Part shown: piece after piece, positions 47,501 to 54,499 of the stretch | Layout: each line of letters begins with the position of its first letter | Position numbering within the stretch: the first letter of the stretch is position 1 | Source: Paraflavitalea sp. CAU 1676 | GTDB lineage: Bacteria; Bacteroidota; Bacteroidia; Chitinophagales; Chitinophagaceae | Assembly (NCBI RefSeq): GCF_029223285.1 | Contig: NZ_JARHUJ010000005.1 | Span: 734,492 to 798,491, forward strand | Length of the DNA stretch: 64,000 nucleotides | Reading direction: 5' to 3' | Position numbers and translations under genes: made by a program | Notes under the pieces: model-generated | Seen by the model: the letters and a program-made list of their open reading frames with translations, nothing else | The model's database searches: none | Told to the model about the DNA's origin: nothing

Positions 47501-48066
47501 TTACCTTTTTTAGCTACTACGATCCGGCCATGGCCGTTGCCATTGGTCCAGTTCACCTTCACGGAGTTTCCGGTGATCGCCGTATAACCGGTAATGGTAG
47601 CCTGTGTCACAGGCGCTACCACTGTTTTCACCAATTGATCGGTGGGGGTTACGATCGAGTAGTCCGGGTTGGGGGTACCCGACGTGTTGAATTCAAAAAT
47701 GGCCACATAATACACCGTGCCGGGTGTTAACCCGGTGATGGTGATAGAGGGTTGTGCTAACGTGGAGGTAGCGACAACAAATTCTCCCGGTGCTGTGAAG
47801 CCAGTGCCGGCAGTGCCGAAACTCGCATTGGCGTTGTACACGATCCCATCGACCGGTTTGCCGGTCACGTCACTGCCTGCCTTCAATACTACAATCCTTC
47901 CTGTACCATTCCCTGCTTTGAATGACAGCGTAAATTGAGCGCCGTCGATAGCCGTGAACGATAGGGTGTTGGCAGATGTAGTGGGTTCCGTTGCAAAGAG
48001 AGCAACACTGCTGGCAACGAAAAGTGAAAGCAACAGTGAAAGTTTGAAAGCGAAAGAGAGATTCAT
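44527..48066 (-). CDS. Large type IX-secreted protein with eight Fn3-like repeats
   Basis: 1179 residues from ATG 48066. A signal peptide is followed by eight repeats of about 110-120 residues, each with a 'W[TS]xGNG..RIVVAKKGSPV' strand pair, a 'YTANAxFGxG' turn, and 'VTGLEPATTYHFAVFEYNG' closing strands. These are fibronectin III-like. Near 1035 comes a different module ('VVLTWSTAQEENTDQFAIERSSDG'), then the type A sorting tail ('LQNPVSGLLQLQLAG...GIYYITAQ') that sends proteins through type IX secretion and anchors them. No catalytic domain, so adhesion or structural use is likely. Confidence 0.88.
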   Translation of the reverse strand: MNLSFAFKLSLLLSLFVASSVALFATEPTTSANTLSFTAIDGAQFTLSFKAGNGTGRIVVLKAGSDVTGKPVDGIVYNANASFGTAGTGFTAPGEFVVATSTLAQPSITITGLTPGTVYYVAIFEFNTSGTPNPDYSIVTPTDQLVKTVVAPVTQATITGYTAITGNSVKVNWTNGNGHGRIVVAKKGNSLAATPEDLKLYNYNTQFGISSSATYVLEPETFVVYRMQGGTAGQAGSMDITNLEPNTAYTFAIFEYNGYNTPVYLKPGSVNTFTTQTGPTTAPGPITFNTVDGNALAGYWTKGNGSRNLVVVKKGSPVTFRPQNAVTYTANAAFGNAGTETSPGSGEYIVGNSTAGSVSVTGLEPATTYYFAAFGFDMDSNGNTYYLTSSLSEKSQRTAQAPTQNSVVSIIGVTGNSAQLAWANPAGTGTYRLTVIKEGSPVDFVPEDLVKYNSATNVYGSGTQVLPGNYLLYAQSNGGGPGISGLTPGRTYYVSVFEMNGSNAPVYRVPGATVIINIPNEPTAPSTTPSYPNVEGNSIRFDWTNGNGSRRIVVAKKASAISQLPLDGATYTANAQFGQGAELAAGSGAYVVFDGIGNSVTVNGLDKATTYHFAVFEYNTGGTGPDYLSASGKWLASSQTTLAAPTLQTGGVTATNIQPNQATIGFTPGNGGSRLFVMHEASPVDVTPQDLQSYTSSNGIFSLTQHQIGTGNCVVGKGNLSPFVVTGLKPATTYHVAVFECNGNSGPVYLTPGTSYNFTTTSATAVTAPTQAASLPIFEQVDGNKLTFKWTTGNGEGRIVVARKTDAVQFTPDNGVSYAPESSFGAGADLGSQQFVVYKGNGNSVTLTNLEPATSYHFAVYEFNGTGNDIVYLTTPLSAGHSTAVAPLSGSGDLLLTPGSGSITLSWTKGSGDRRLVVAKEGNPITGTPANLSAYTPNAAFKSGSQIAAGEYAVYAGSGNTLTVTGLSAGKTYHFSIFEYNGIDAPVYNTLAIAQGTSSFSSLPVKWLRVAAAEQNGMVVLTWSTAQEENTDQFAIERSSDGTHFQAIGFEKAAGSSQQAQHYSFTDRTNGHQKVYYRIKEIDLDGDFSYSKTIQMTLQKKETLRLLQNPVSGLLQLQLAGFSSGVTLTIHSATGNMLYRSIINTGIFNYPASHLKAGIYYITAQPVNNKPIVIQFVKQ

Positions 48067-48299
48067 GACCTGCTTGTTTTGTTGAATTGCCTGCAAAGTA
48101 ATTCCAGGGGCAGGGATCGTTTATCCGCCGGAATGCTGAGATTCTGAAATACGTAGTAGTACGTAGCATATTGATTTGCAACTGATCCGACGATCAAAGC
48201 CCCACCCCGGAGAAACAAGAAAACCCCGTCGGTGTCCTCATTTTAAAAACTTTCACAAATAAAACTTGGAGGATATAGAAGGATGGCCTTACTTTGTAA

Positions 48300-48320
48300 C
48301 TGTAATAATGGGTATTACAG
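48300..48320. promoter_or_regulatory. Rrf2-type operator overlapping the regulator's own leader
   Basis: CTGTAA-N9-TTACAG, inner part CTGTAATA/TATTACAG; ends 1 bp before the ATG at 48322. TTACTTTG at 48289-48296 with TTG 21 bp upstream fits the promoter pattern, placing the operator on the start of transcription. The same motif recurs at 48749. Confidence 0.65.
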
Positions 48321-48321
48321 T

Positions 48322-48732
48322 ATGAATAATAGCCGGTTCGCCATATCACTCCATATATTGACCCTGCTCGCCGAGATGGGAGAGGAGTTGCGGTCGTCTG
48401 AATGGATCGCCGGCAGCATCAACATCAACCCGGTGCTGGTGCGCAAGGAGTTGAGCAACTTACGCAATCATGGTCTCATAGAAAGCAAGGAAGGCAAAAG
48501 CGGCGGCAGTGCCCTTGCAAAGCCGGCCAATAAGATCCTGTTGTCAGAGATCTATGAAGCAGTACGCACCGAGTACATTCTGGGGCAGGCTAAGAATGAT
48601 CCCAATCCCGATTGCCGCATCGGCCGGCAGATCAACAAACACCTCGATACCTTATATGAAGAAGTAGAGAGCGATCTTATCCGAAAGCTGGGGAAAAAGA
48701 CCCTGGCAGAATTCTCTAAACAGTTCAAATAA
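48322..48732 (+). CDS. Rrf2-family transcriptional regulator (YwnA-like)
   Basis: 136 residues from ATG 48322 ('MNNSRFAISLHILTLLAEM'), where family members usually start. ATG 48283 has a better Shine-Dalgarno but would put the operator inside the gene. The winged helix shows 'SSEWIAGSININPVLVRKELSNLRNHGLIESKEGKSGG'. Only one Cys in the sensor region, so it is not an IscR/NsrR-type Fe-S regulator. Partner: the NAD(P)-binding oxidoreductase 54 nt downstream, as in ywnA-ywnB of Bacillus. Likely autoregulated through CTGTAA-N9-TTACAG. Confidence 0.87.
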   Translation: MNNSRFAISLHILTLLAEMGEELRSSEWIAGSININPVLVRKELSNLRNHGLIESKEGKSGGSALAKPANKILLSEIYEAVRTEYILGQAKNDPNPDCRIGRQINKHLDTLYEEVESDLIRKLGKKTLAEFSKQFK

Positions 48733-48748
48733 TTTTTTTTCACCTTAA

Positions 48749-48769
48749 CTGTAATGTTTATGGTTACAG
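48749..48769. promoter_or_regulatory. Second Rrf2-type operator before the oxidoreductase gene
   Basis: CTGTAA-N9-TTACAG again, extended to AACTGTAA/TTACAGTT (48747-48771), 17 bp before ATG 48787. It has the same spacing as the site at 48300, so one regulator should bind both. Confidence 0.65.
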
Positions 48770-48786
48770 TTGTAAAAGAAATAAAC

Positions 48787-49440
48787 ATGAAGACAGCATT
48801 GATCGGCGCCTCCGGATTCGTTGGAAAGCATTTATTGCAGGAATTATTGCAGCGCGGCCACCAGGTAACCGCCATCGTAAGGCGACCGGAAAATATTACG
48901 GTTAGCCATCCCAATCTCGTGGTAAAGCAGGGCGATGTACTGAAGGAAGGAGAATTGGCGGAATTGGTAAAGGGACATGACGCCGTGGTGAGCGCTTACA
49001 ATTCCGGTTGGACAAACCCCAACATCTATGAAGAGTTTCTCCAGGGTTCAAAAGCTATACAGCATGCCACCAAAAACGCAGGCATAAAAAGGTATATTAT
49101 AGTAGGTGGTGCGGGCAGTCTCTATGTGGCGCCCGGCGTGCAGCTGATCGATACGCCCAAATTTCCTGCGGAATACAAGCCGGGCGCTAGTGCTGCGCGT
49201 GATTATCTCAACTACCTCAAAGAGGAAAAAGAACTCGACTGGACCTTCGTAAGCCCTGCCATCGAAATGCATCCCGGCACCTCCGGGGTACGCAAGGGCA
49301 CCTACCGCACCGGATTCGACAACCCGGTATTCGATGAGCATCACCGCAGTATTATATCGGTCGAAGACCTGGCTGTGGCCATCGTTGACGAACTTGAGAA
49401 AGGTCAATTCATACAAAAACGTTTTACAGCAGCTTATTAA
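48787..49440 (+). CDS. NAD(P)-binding oxidoreductase (NmrA/YwnB-like)
   Basis: 217 residues from ATG 48787. Rossmann dinucleotide motif 'ALIGASGFVGKHLLQELLQRG', then 'VVKQGDVLKEGELAELVKGHDAVVSAYN' and 'RYIIVGGAGSLYVAPG', as in NmrA-like and YwnB proteins of the atypical SDR class. It lacks the classical YxxxK pair, so it may be a redox sensor or quinone/flavin reductase rather than a normal dehydrogenase. It is preceded by an Rrf2 operator and followed 10 nt later by an alpha/beta hydrolase, probably one operon induced by electrophiles or oxidants (inference). Confidence 0.86.
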   Translation: MKTALIGASGFVGKHLLQELLQRGHQVTAIVRRPENITVSHPNLVVKQGDVLKEGELAELVKGHDAVVSAYNSGWTNPNIYEEFLQGSKAIQHATKNAGIKRYIIVGGAGSLYVAPGVQLIDTPKFPAEYKPGASAARDYLNYLKEEKELDWTFVSPAIEMHPGTSGVRKGTYRTGFDNPVFDEHHRSIISVEDLAVAIVDELEKGQFIQKRFTAAY

Positions 49441-49450
49441 AACTTATACC

Positions 49451-50308
49451 ATGAGCGTTCAATTCAAAACAGTAGCTATTGATGGCATCAATATCTTTTA
49501 CCGGGAAGCTGGTCAGCGCGACAAACCGAAAATACTCCTGCTGCATGGATTCCCTTCCTCATCGCACATGTACCGCGATCTCATCCGCGACCTGCAACAG
49601 GACTTTCACCTCGTAGCGCCCGATTATCCCGGCTTTGGCAACAGCGATATGCCGGCACTCAATGAATACGAATACACCTTCGATAACCTGTCGGTCACCA
49701 TCGAAAAGTTTATCGAAGCGATTCAATGGGATAGCTTTGCGTTATTCATGCAGGACTATGGATCGCCCGTAGGTTACCGCATAGCCCTGCGGAAGCCGCA
49801 ATGGATCAAAGCCCTGCTTGTTCAAAATGGCAATGCTTACCTCGACGGACTCGGACCCGCCCTCGACGATGGAAAACGTTACTGGGCCAACCGGAATGCC
49901 GAAACGGAAAACGTCATGGCGCAGGTCCTTACCGTCGAAGGCACCCGTTTTCAATACCTCAATGGTGTGGGCCAACCGGAGAAGATAGCGCCCGAGGCCT
50001 GGCAGTATGACCAGTACTTCCTCGACCGGCCCGGCAATAAGGAAATTCAATTGGCGCTGCTCTACGATTACCGCAATAACCTCACATTATATCCGGCCTG
50101 GCAGCAATGGTTAAGAGATAAGCAACCACCTGCCTTGCTCACCTGGGGAAAAAATGATGTGTTCTTCACAGAAGCAGGCGCACGGGCTTATTTGAAAGAC
50201 CTGCCCAATGCGCAGCTACATTTGTTCGACAGCGGACACTTTGCACTCGAAGAATACCATGAAGAGATCGCTGCATTGATCAAACCTTTTCTGCAGCAAC
50301 TGGCGTAA
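49451..50308 (+). CDS. Alpha/beta hydrolase of the haloalkane dehalogenase/epoxide hydrolase type
   Basis: 285 residues from ATG 49451 (10 nt after the oxidoreductase). Oxyanion-hole 'LLHGFPSSSHMYRDL', nucleophile Asp102 in 'FMQDYGSPVGYR' (Asp instead of Ser points to dehalogenase/epoxide hydrolase chemistry), cap domain about 135-215, and catalytic His in 'DSGHFALEEY'. Co-regulated with an Rrf2 regulator and an NAD(P)-binding protein, so it may detoxify reactive electrophiles. The last 26 codons are present a second time at 52454-52532. Confidence 0.87.
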   Translation: MSVQFKTVAIDGINIFYREAGQRDKPKILLLHGFPSSSHMYRDLIRDLQQDFHLVAPDYPGFGNSDMPALNEYEYTFDNLSVTIEKFIEAIQWDSFALFMQDYGSPVGYRIALRKPQWIKALLVQNGNAYLDGLGPALDDGKRYWANRNAETENVMAQVLTVEGTRFQYLNGVGQPEKIAPEAWQYDQYFLDRPGNKEIQLALLYDYRNNLTLYPAWQQWLRDKQPPALLTWGKNDVFFTEAGARAYLKDLPNAQLHLFDSGHFALEEYHEEIAALIKPFLQQLA

Positions 50309-50315
50309 CGATATG

Positions 50316-50351
50316 AATAGCTGCGACTCTCTTCGGGGTCGCAGCGCTATT
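50316..50351. terminator. Bidirectional terminator between convergent genes
   Basis: AATAG plus CTGCGAC pairs with GTCGCAG plus CTATT (12 bp, 2-nt bulge). Two smaller hairpins follow before 50392 (ACCCGG/CCGGGT and a GCAGC-rich one). They separate the hydrolase from the GEVED-type gene. Confidence 0.65.
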
Positions 50352-50391
50352 CACACCCGGCATTTCACCGGGTTTCCTGCAGCCGGGCTGC

Positions 50392-52257
50392 TTATTGGTT
50401 TTTCATAAATCGAAGCGTTTGCGTTTTACCTTGCCTGTTGGTGGCTTTCAGGTAATATTGGCCCTGACTAAGTCCGGTGACATCAATACTCAGGGCATTG
50501 CTGCCGTTTGAAGACAGCGTCCTCAATACCTGTCCTTTGATATCAAGGATATGAAAGGTGAATGATTCGGCAACCGGGATGCTAATGTTTAAGACGTTGC
50601 TGACGGGGTTGGGCGACAGTTGCAGACTTGATTGCTGCCCTCGGCCTGGTTTCAGGATTACAACCGTACTGTATTGGAAACGGCCGTCCTTGTCCAGCAT
50701 TTTGAGCCGGTAATAGCCCGTTGGTTGCAAAGGGTAGTTGTCGACGAAATTATATTGATGATGCCCGGCGTTGGTGGCGCCAATAAACCCCGCCTTGATG
50801 TAGTCAATGCCGTTATAGCTCCTTTCCACCTCAAACCCTTCCATATTTTCTTCCTGTTGGGTAATCCATGTTAAATGAGCACGCGTGCCTTCCAACTTTC
50901 CTGTGAAAGAGATCAGGTGGAGGGGAAGCGTTACAGTAAAAGGAACGAGGTAGTCCTCTACTTCCCCGTCTTTGAGTGCGCCGGTAAATTGAGCGGTGGT
51001 AATAGCTTCCGTAGAAGTTCGGATGCGGGCGTAAGTATGTGTAGTGCCCGCAATGCCGCTCAGCGTAACGTTGTTCCAGGTAAAAGTGATCGTGCCGCTG
51101 GTGGTGCCTCCGGGCGAACTGGCAGTTTGTCCTTCTCCTGCATCGAAGTTGCCATTGTTGTTCCAGTCGATCCAGGCCGCGAAGTTAGCGGCCTGTCCGG
51201 TTGTATTGTTGAAGGTAGTGGTCAGCGAATAGGTGGGTATGGTTTGTGATAGGTTGCTGTTGTTGGGAATGATGGGCACCACAGCGATACCATCATCGTC
51301 GGGGTCGGTATTCGCAAGGGCACTGGGTGTGCCATCGGGTTTGGTGTTTTCATTGGTGCCGAGCGTTAAAGAGCCGACCACGCCATGCGAGGCGCCGCCT
51401 GAAGCCAGCAGGGTAGCGTAGGAGTCGGGCAGGTCGCCAAAGTCGGGGCTTACGCGCACGACGATCGGACTTAGTCCCGAGGTTTGAGTCGTTGGGGCAG
51501 CCGGCACCTGCCAAAGTCCCCACATCAGGAAAAAGCTCGTGATGGCAGCGTTGGGGTCAGTGGGCGTAAAAAGCGCCTGGCCTCTAACATCATCCGGTGG
51601 AAAGCCGCCACCAGCTGCCCGCTGAATGATATAACTATTGGGGAAGTTGGCCGTAGCGGCGGCACCCAGTGTACTGGTGATCAGTGTACGCCAGTTATGC
51701 CCGGCAGCAGAGGTATTGATGGTAGTAGCGCCCACGGCATCGATACCCGAAGAACTGTTGATCTGGTCGTAGGGCACCAGGGTAGTGCCATTGTAAGCGA
51801 AAGACGACACCCATTCGGCATTGCCCGGATTCGTATTCGTTCCATCGATATCTACTGATAGGAAACTTATTTTGATGGTGGGCCGGTCGAAGTAAATGCG
51901 ATAGCCGATACTGTTCTGACAATTGTTGTTGACACCGCCATCAATGGTCGCCGAAGAAGTGGTCTCGATCACGGAGAACTGCGTGGGTGTATGATCGCCA
52001 ACATATTGCGGCAACGTGTTGCCGGTAAAAGTGCCACCCATTTGTGGGCCCGGCTGGCCCGAGGTGGCGGAGTGCACGCCGGTTCCGGTAGTGATCTTGT
52101 CGACTTTGACAATGGTGCCGTTGGGCAGGCGAAGGCCATTGGGCATGCTGTTGAGGATGGCATTGATGGAGAAACTGTAATTCGTTTGTGCAAGGATGTG
52201 CTGTGTAGCACACAATGCCAGCGTAATCAGGAGGACGAAAGGTAGTAGTAGTTTCAT
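50392..52257 (-). CDS. Type IX-secreted protein with GEVED-like domain
   Basis: 621 residues: signal peptide ('CATQHILAQ'), an N-terminal beta domain of about 220 residues ('NSIGYRIYFDRPTIKISFLSVDIDG'), then 'SPDFGDLPDSYATLLASGGASH' and a GEVED region ('FAAWIDWNNNGNFDAGEG', 'YARIRTSTEAITTAQFTGALKDGEVEDYLV'). Next comes a module like that in the 1179-residue protein ('AHLTWITQQEENMEGFEVERS'), and a type A sorting tail ('LQLSPNPVSNVLNISI...GLSQGQYYLKA'). Probably exported and anchored; the substrate or partner is unknown. Confidence 0.86.
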   Translation of the reverse strand: MKLLLPFVLLITLALCATQHILAQTNYSFSINAILNSMPNGLRLPNGTIVKVDKITTGTGVHSATSGQPGPQMGGTFTGNTLPQYVGDHTPTQFSVIETTSSATIDGGVNNNCQNSIGYRIYFDRPTIKISFLSVDIDGTNTNPGNAEWVSSFAYNGTTLVPYDQINSSSGIDAVGATTINTSAAGHNWRTLITSTLGAAATANFPNSYIIQRAAGGGFPPDDVRGQALFTPTDPNAAITSFFLMWGLWQVPAAPTTQTSGLSPIVVRVSPDFGDLPDSYATLLASGGASHGVVGSLTLGTNENTKPDGTPSALANTDPDDDGIAVVPIIPNNSNLSQTIPTYSLTTTFNNTTGQAANFAAWIDWNNNGNFDAGEGQTASSPGGTTSGTITFTWNNVTLSGIAGTTHTYARIRTSTEAITTAQFTGALKDGEVEDYLVPFTVTLPLHLISFTGKLEGTRAHLTWITQQEENMEGFEVERSYNGIDYIKAGFIGATNAGHHQYNFVDNYPLQPTGYYRLKMLDKDGRFQYSTVVILKPGRGQQSSLQLSPNPVSNVLNISIPVAESFTFHILDIKGQVLRTLSSNGSNALSIDVTGLSQGQYYLKATNRQGKTQTLRFMKNQ

Positions 52258-52390
52258 GAGTAAGAGTTTAATTGATAACCATAGTTGACACCAGTCAGCC
52301 CGTTTTCCCGCCAGAACGAGCTACTTGTTGTCGGTAGCCTAAGGGTATACCTGTAGGGTTGGCGTATGCAGAGCAGGGTTATTGAAATGA

Positions 52391-52413
52391 AAAAGACCGC
52401 TGCAATGCAGCGG
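52391..52413 (-). terminator. Orphan terminator at a recombination scar
   Basis: AGACCGCTGCA-A-TGCAGCGGTCT, perfect arms, with a T-run on the minus strand. No intact gene ends here: directly upstream (52422-52453) is only a copy of the last bases of the SPFH gene. It looks like the leftover terminator of a lost gene. Confidence 0.6.
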
Positions 52414-52421
52414 TCTGGTCT

Positions 52422-52453
52422 ATCATGCCGGGAGTTGCTGATCCCTTATTTTG
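52422..52453 (-). repeat. 32-bp copy of the SPFH gene 3' end
   Basis: Identical over 32 bp to 54476-54507, which spans the last two codons, the stop and the 3' flank of the SPFH gene. It abuts the alpha/beta hydrolase remnant without a single spacer base. The 52258-52390 stretch holds no gene. Confidence 0.8.
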
Positions 52454-52532
52454 CAGCGGACACTTTGCATTGGAAGAATACCACGAAGAGATTGCTGCGC
52501 TGATCAAACCGTTTCTGCAGCAACTGGCTTAG
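52454..52532 (+). pseudogene. C-terminal remnant of a second alpha/beta hydrolase gene
   Basis: 79 bp aligned to 50230-50308, the 3' end of the hydrolase gene, with 9 differences (70/79 identical). All substitutions are synonymous and the stop changed from TAA to TAG, so the encoded 'SGHFALEEYHEEIAAL' tail is unchanged. It derives from a paralogue or a divergent strain's gene that was under selection, not from a recent copy of the neighbour. The rest of that gene is missing. Confidence 0.8.
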
Positions 52533-52591
52533 CAAACTAAGTAAGCGGATTATTGAAAGATTCGTTTAACCGGCGGACAATATATAACTGT

Positions 52592-52622
52592 AAAGGCAGC
52601 CTCAATAAATGAGACTGCCTTT
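52592..52622 (-). terminator. Terminator after the LRR gene
   Basis: AAAGGCAG and CTCA pair with TGAG and CTGCCTTT around ATAAA (one mismatch). It lies 36 nt beyond the LRR stop codon. Confidence 0.65.
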
Positions 52623-52657
52623 ACTTGTATTATCTTGATGGTATTGCCTTCCGGATC

Positions 52658-54253
52658 TTAACCTTTGGTAATAGCTGATAAAAATGCCTCGAAACTGTCT
52701 GCTATCAGTTCTGTCTCGCACTTGAATGATCCTTCCTGGTCGGATCCTTCTGCTTTACCGTCGGATTGCTCGTCTTCTTCAAGGTTGTCCTCATCGTCAT
52801 CGTCATAGAACTCGTCGTTCTCGGGATGCCCGGTATATTTTACCAGGTAAACAGGGCAGGGGTCTTCGGCTTGTAGCGAATTTATATGATGCCGTGGAAA
52901 TACGATCAGTTGATACTGAAACTCGTCGGTGCCTCCTATTGGTTTAACATCTGCAAAGCCTATGGGCTCAGTGTTACCTGTTTGCTCGCTCACAGCCAAC
53001 CGGATGGATTGGTCAACCATGCCTTCCATGCGGTAGCCCATGTCTGTAATAAAACTTCCTTTATAGGTATGCTTCGATTTGTCGGTAAACGTAAACGGCG
53101 GGTGTTCGACCAGCCGGCCGCTTGAAATGAAATCGGCCAATGGAAAAGGTACCCCTGTATCGTGAGCTGTTCTGTAGTAACGAAGAAGGGTTTCGTTTGG
53201 ATTAGGCGGCTTTTGAGTGGCTAAATATTCCGCTTCAGTCAGGGTGCCTTCCAAAAATGGTTTTATGGCCTCCCAACCTTTTGAAATTATCTTCTCAGGT
53301 ATATCGGTTATTTTGTTTTCTGTAATGTTGAGCACCTTAAACTCGGGAAGTTTGCATAGTTCTTTGGGAATATGCTTTATCGAACACGCTTCCAGGTCAA
53401 GCAAATACAAGTTCTTCAATTCATTAATGAAACCTGGTATGGCATCAATTTGATTGTTTTCGCGCATTTCCAGGTATTCAAGCTTGCTTAAGGAGGCAAT
53501 CCATGAAGGGATTCGGGAGAGTTGGTTGGAGGAGAGGTCGAGCCTTTCCAGGTTTTCCAGGTCACCAAGTTGATCGGGTAAATGCAGGGTGGCCGCTTCG
53601 ATATTTTGCCCGTTGTGCGAAATAGTCAAAAAGCATAAGTTCTTGAGTTGACCGGTTTCAGCGGGCATTGATTCGAGATGCTGATTTCCATGAATGGATA
53701 GGTAACGTAAATTGCTCAGTAGTCCTATTGACGGAGGTAATCCTTGAATGGCTGTATATCCGATGTCAAGAGACCTAAGCTGGGTAAGCTGCCCTATTGT
53801 TTCCGGGATAACTGAGAGTCCCCGACTTTCATTGATCGTTAATGATTCGAGAAGCTGTAAGTTGCCAATGCTTTGTGATAGGTTTTTTATGCGGTTAAAC
53901 CGAAGCTTCTTCAACGTTGTTATACTGCACACATACTCTACCAGCTCGTCTGATTCTGCAGCTTGCCAAATCTCTAAGCTGTCGGTAAGCCCTTGGCGCG
54001 CAGCGAGGATTTCTTTTAGCGTGCTAACAGGTACACCCGGGAAATGCAGTAATATTTCTTCAAATCCCTCACTCAGTTTTTTTTGCGCCAGTTTCTCTGC
54101 TTCCTGCAGGCAGGCGTCTGCAGATTTTAGTTCCTTTTTAGAGACCTTTGGCTCTCCGAAATCGGCAATTTGCTCCGTGATCAGGAGATTGCCTGCTGTG
54201 GTAATGCTGAATGACTTTTCTTTGGCGGCTTGTAATAAAAAGTTGCGTGTCAT
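52658..54253 (-). CDS. Cytoplasmic leucine-rich-repeat protein with acidic tail
   Basis: 531 residues, no signal peptide. About 9-10 LRRs of 22-24 residues lie at about 110-330 ('LQLLESLTINESRGLSVIPETIGQL', 'LENLERLDLSSNQLSRIPSWIASL', 'LYLLDLEACSIKHIPKELCKLPEF'). The C-terminal 150 residues ('GFADVKPIGGTDEFQYQLIVFPRHH') look like a separate domain, and the end has an Asp/Glu run. The Ile-Pro spacing is of the plant-like/bacterial LRR type. It binds some protein; partner unknown. A single gene with its own terminator. Confidence 0.82.
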   Translation of the reverse strand: MTRNFLLQAAKEKSFSITTAGNLLITEQIADFGEPKVSKKELKSADACLQEAEKLAQKKLSEGFEEILLHFPGVPVSTLKEILAARQGLTDSLEIWQAAESDELVEYVCSITTLKKLRFNRIKNLSQSIGNLQLLESLTINESRGLSVIPETIGQLTQLRSLDIGYTAIQGLPPSIGLLSNLRYLSIHGNQHLESMPAETGQLKNLCFLTISHNGQNIEAATLHLPDQLGDLENLERLDLSSNQLSRIPSWIASLSKLEYLEMRENNQIDAIPGFINELKNLYLLDLEACSIKHIPKELCKLPEFKVLNITENKITDIPEKIISKGWEAIKPFLEGTLTEAEYLATQKPPNPNETLLRYYRTAHDTGVPFPLADFISSGRLVEHPPFTFTDKSKHTYKGSFITDMGYRMEGMVDQSIRLAVSEQTGNTEPIGFADVKPIGGTDEFQYQLIVFPRHHINSLQAEDPCPVYLVKYTGHPENDEFYDDDDEDNLEEDEQSDGKAEGSDQEGSFKCETELIADSFEAFLSAITKG

Positions 54254-54438
54254 GGGGTAGGGGAAAATATTTGTCTATTGGATATGGGTTATTTTTTTGC
54301 CGGTCTTTAAGGCTCATTTGAAAGATAATTCCCGCCGGATTCACTATTAAGTGTTTTTGGCCGGAATGTCAAAATGGACTGCTTAAGTCACGTATTGGCT
54401 GTTTGAAGATTGAGGGAATGGCGTCTTGCATGGACATC

Positions 54439-54470
54439 AAAAAAGGGCCCCCAAAGCAGGAGGCCCTTTT
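54439..54470 (-). terminator. Terminator after the SPFH gene
   Basis: On the minus strand GGGCCTCC...GGGGGCCC is followed by TTTTTT, 30 nt after the stop. It ends the tRNA-like/SPFH transcript region. The DNA between it and the LRR gene start shows nothing. Confidence 0.75.
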
Positions 54471-54499
54471 AGTCGATCATGCCGGGAGTTGCTGATCCC

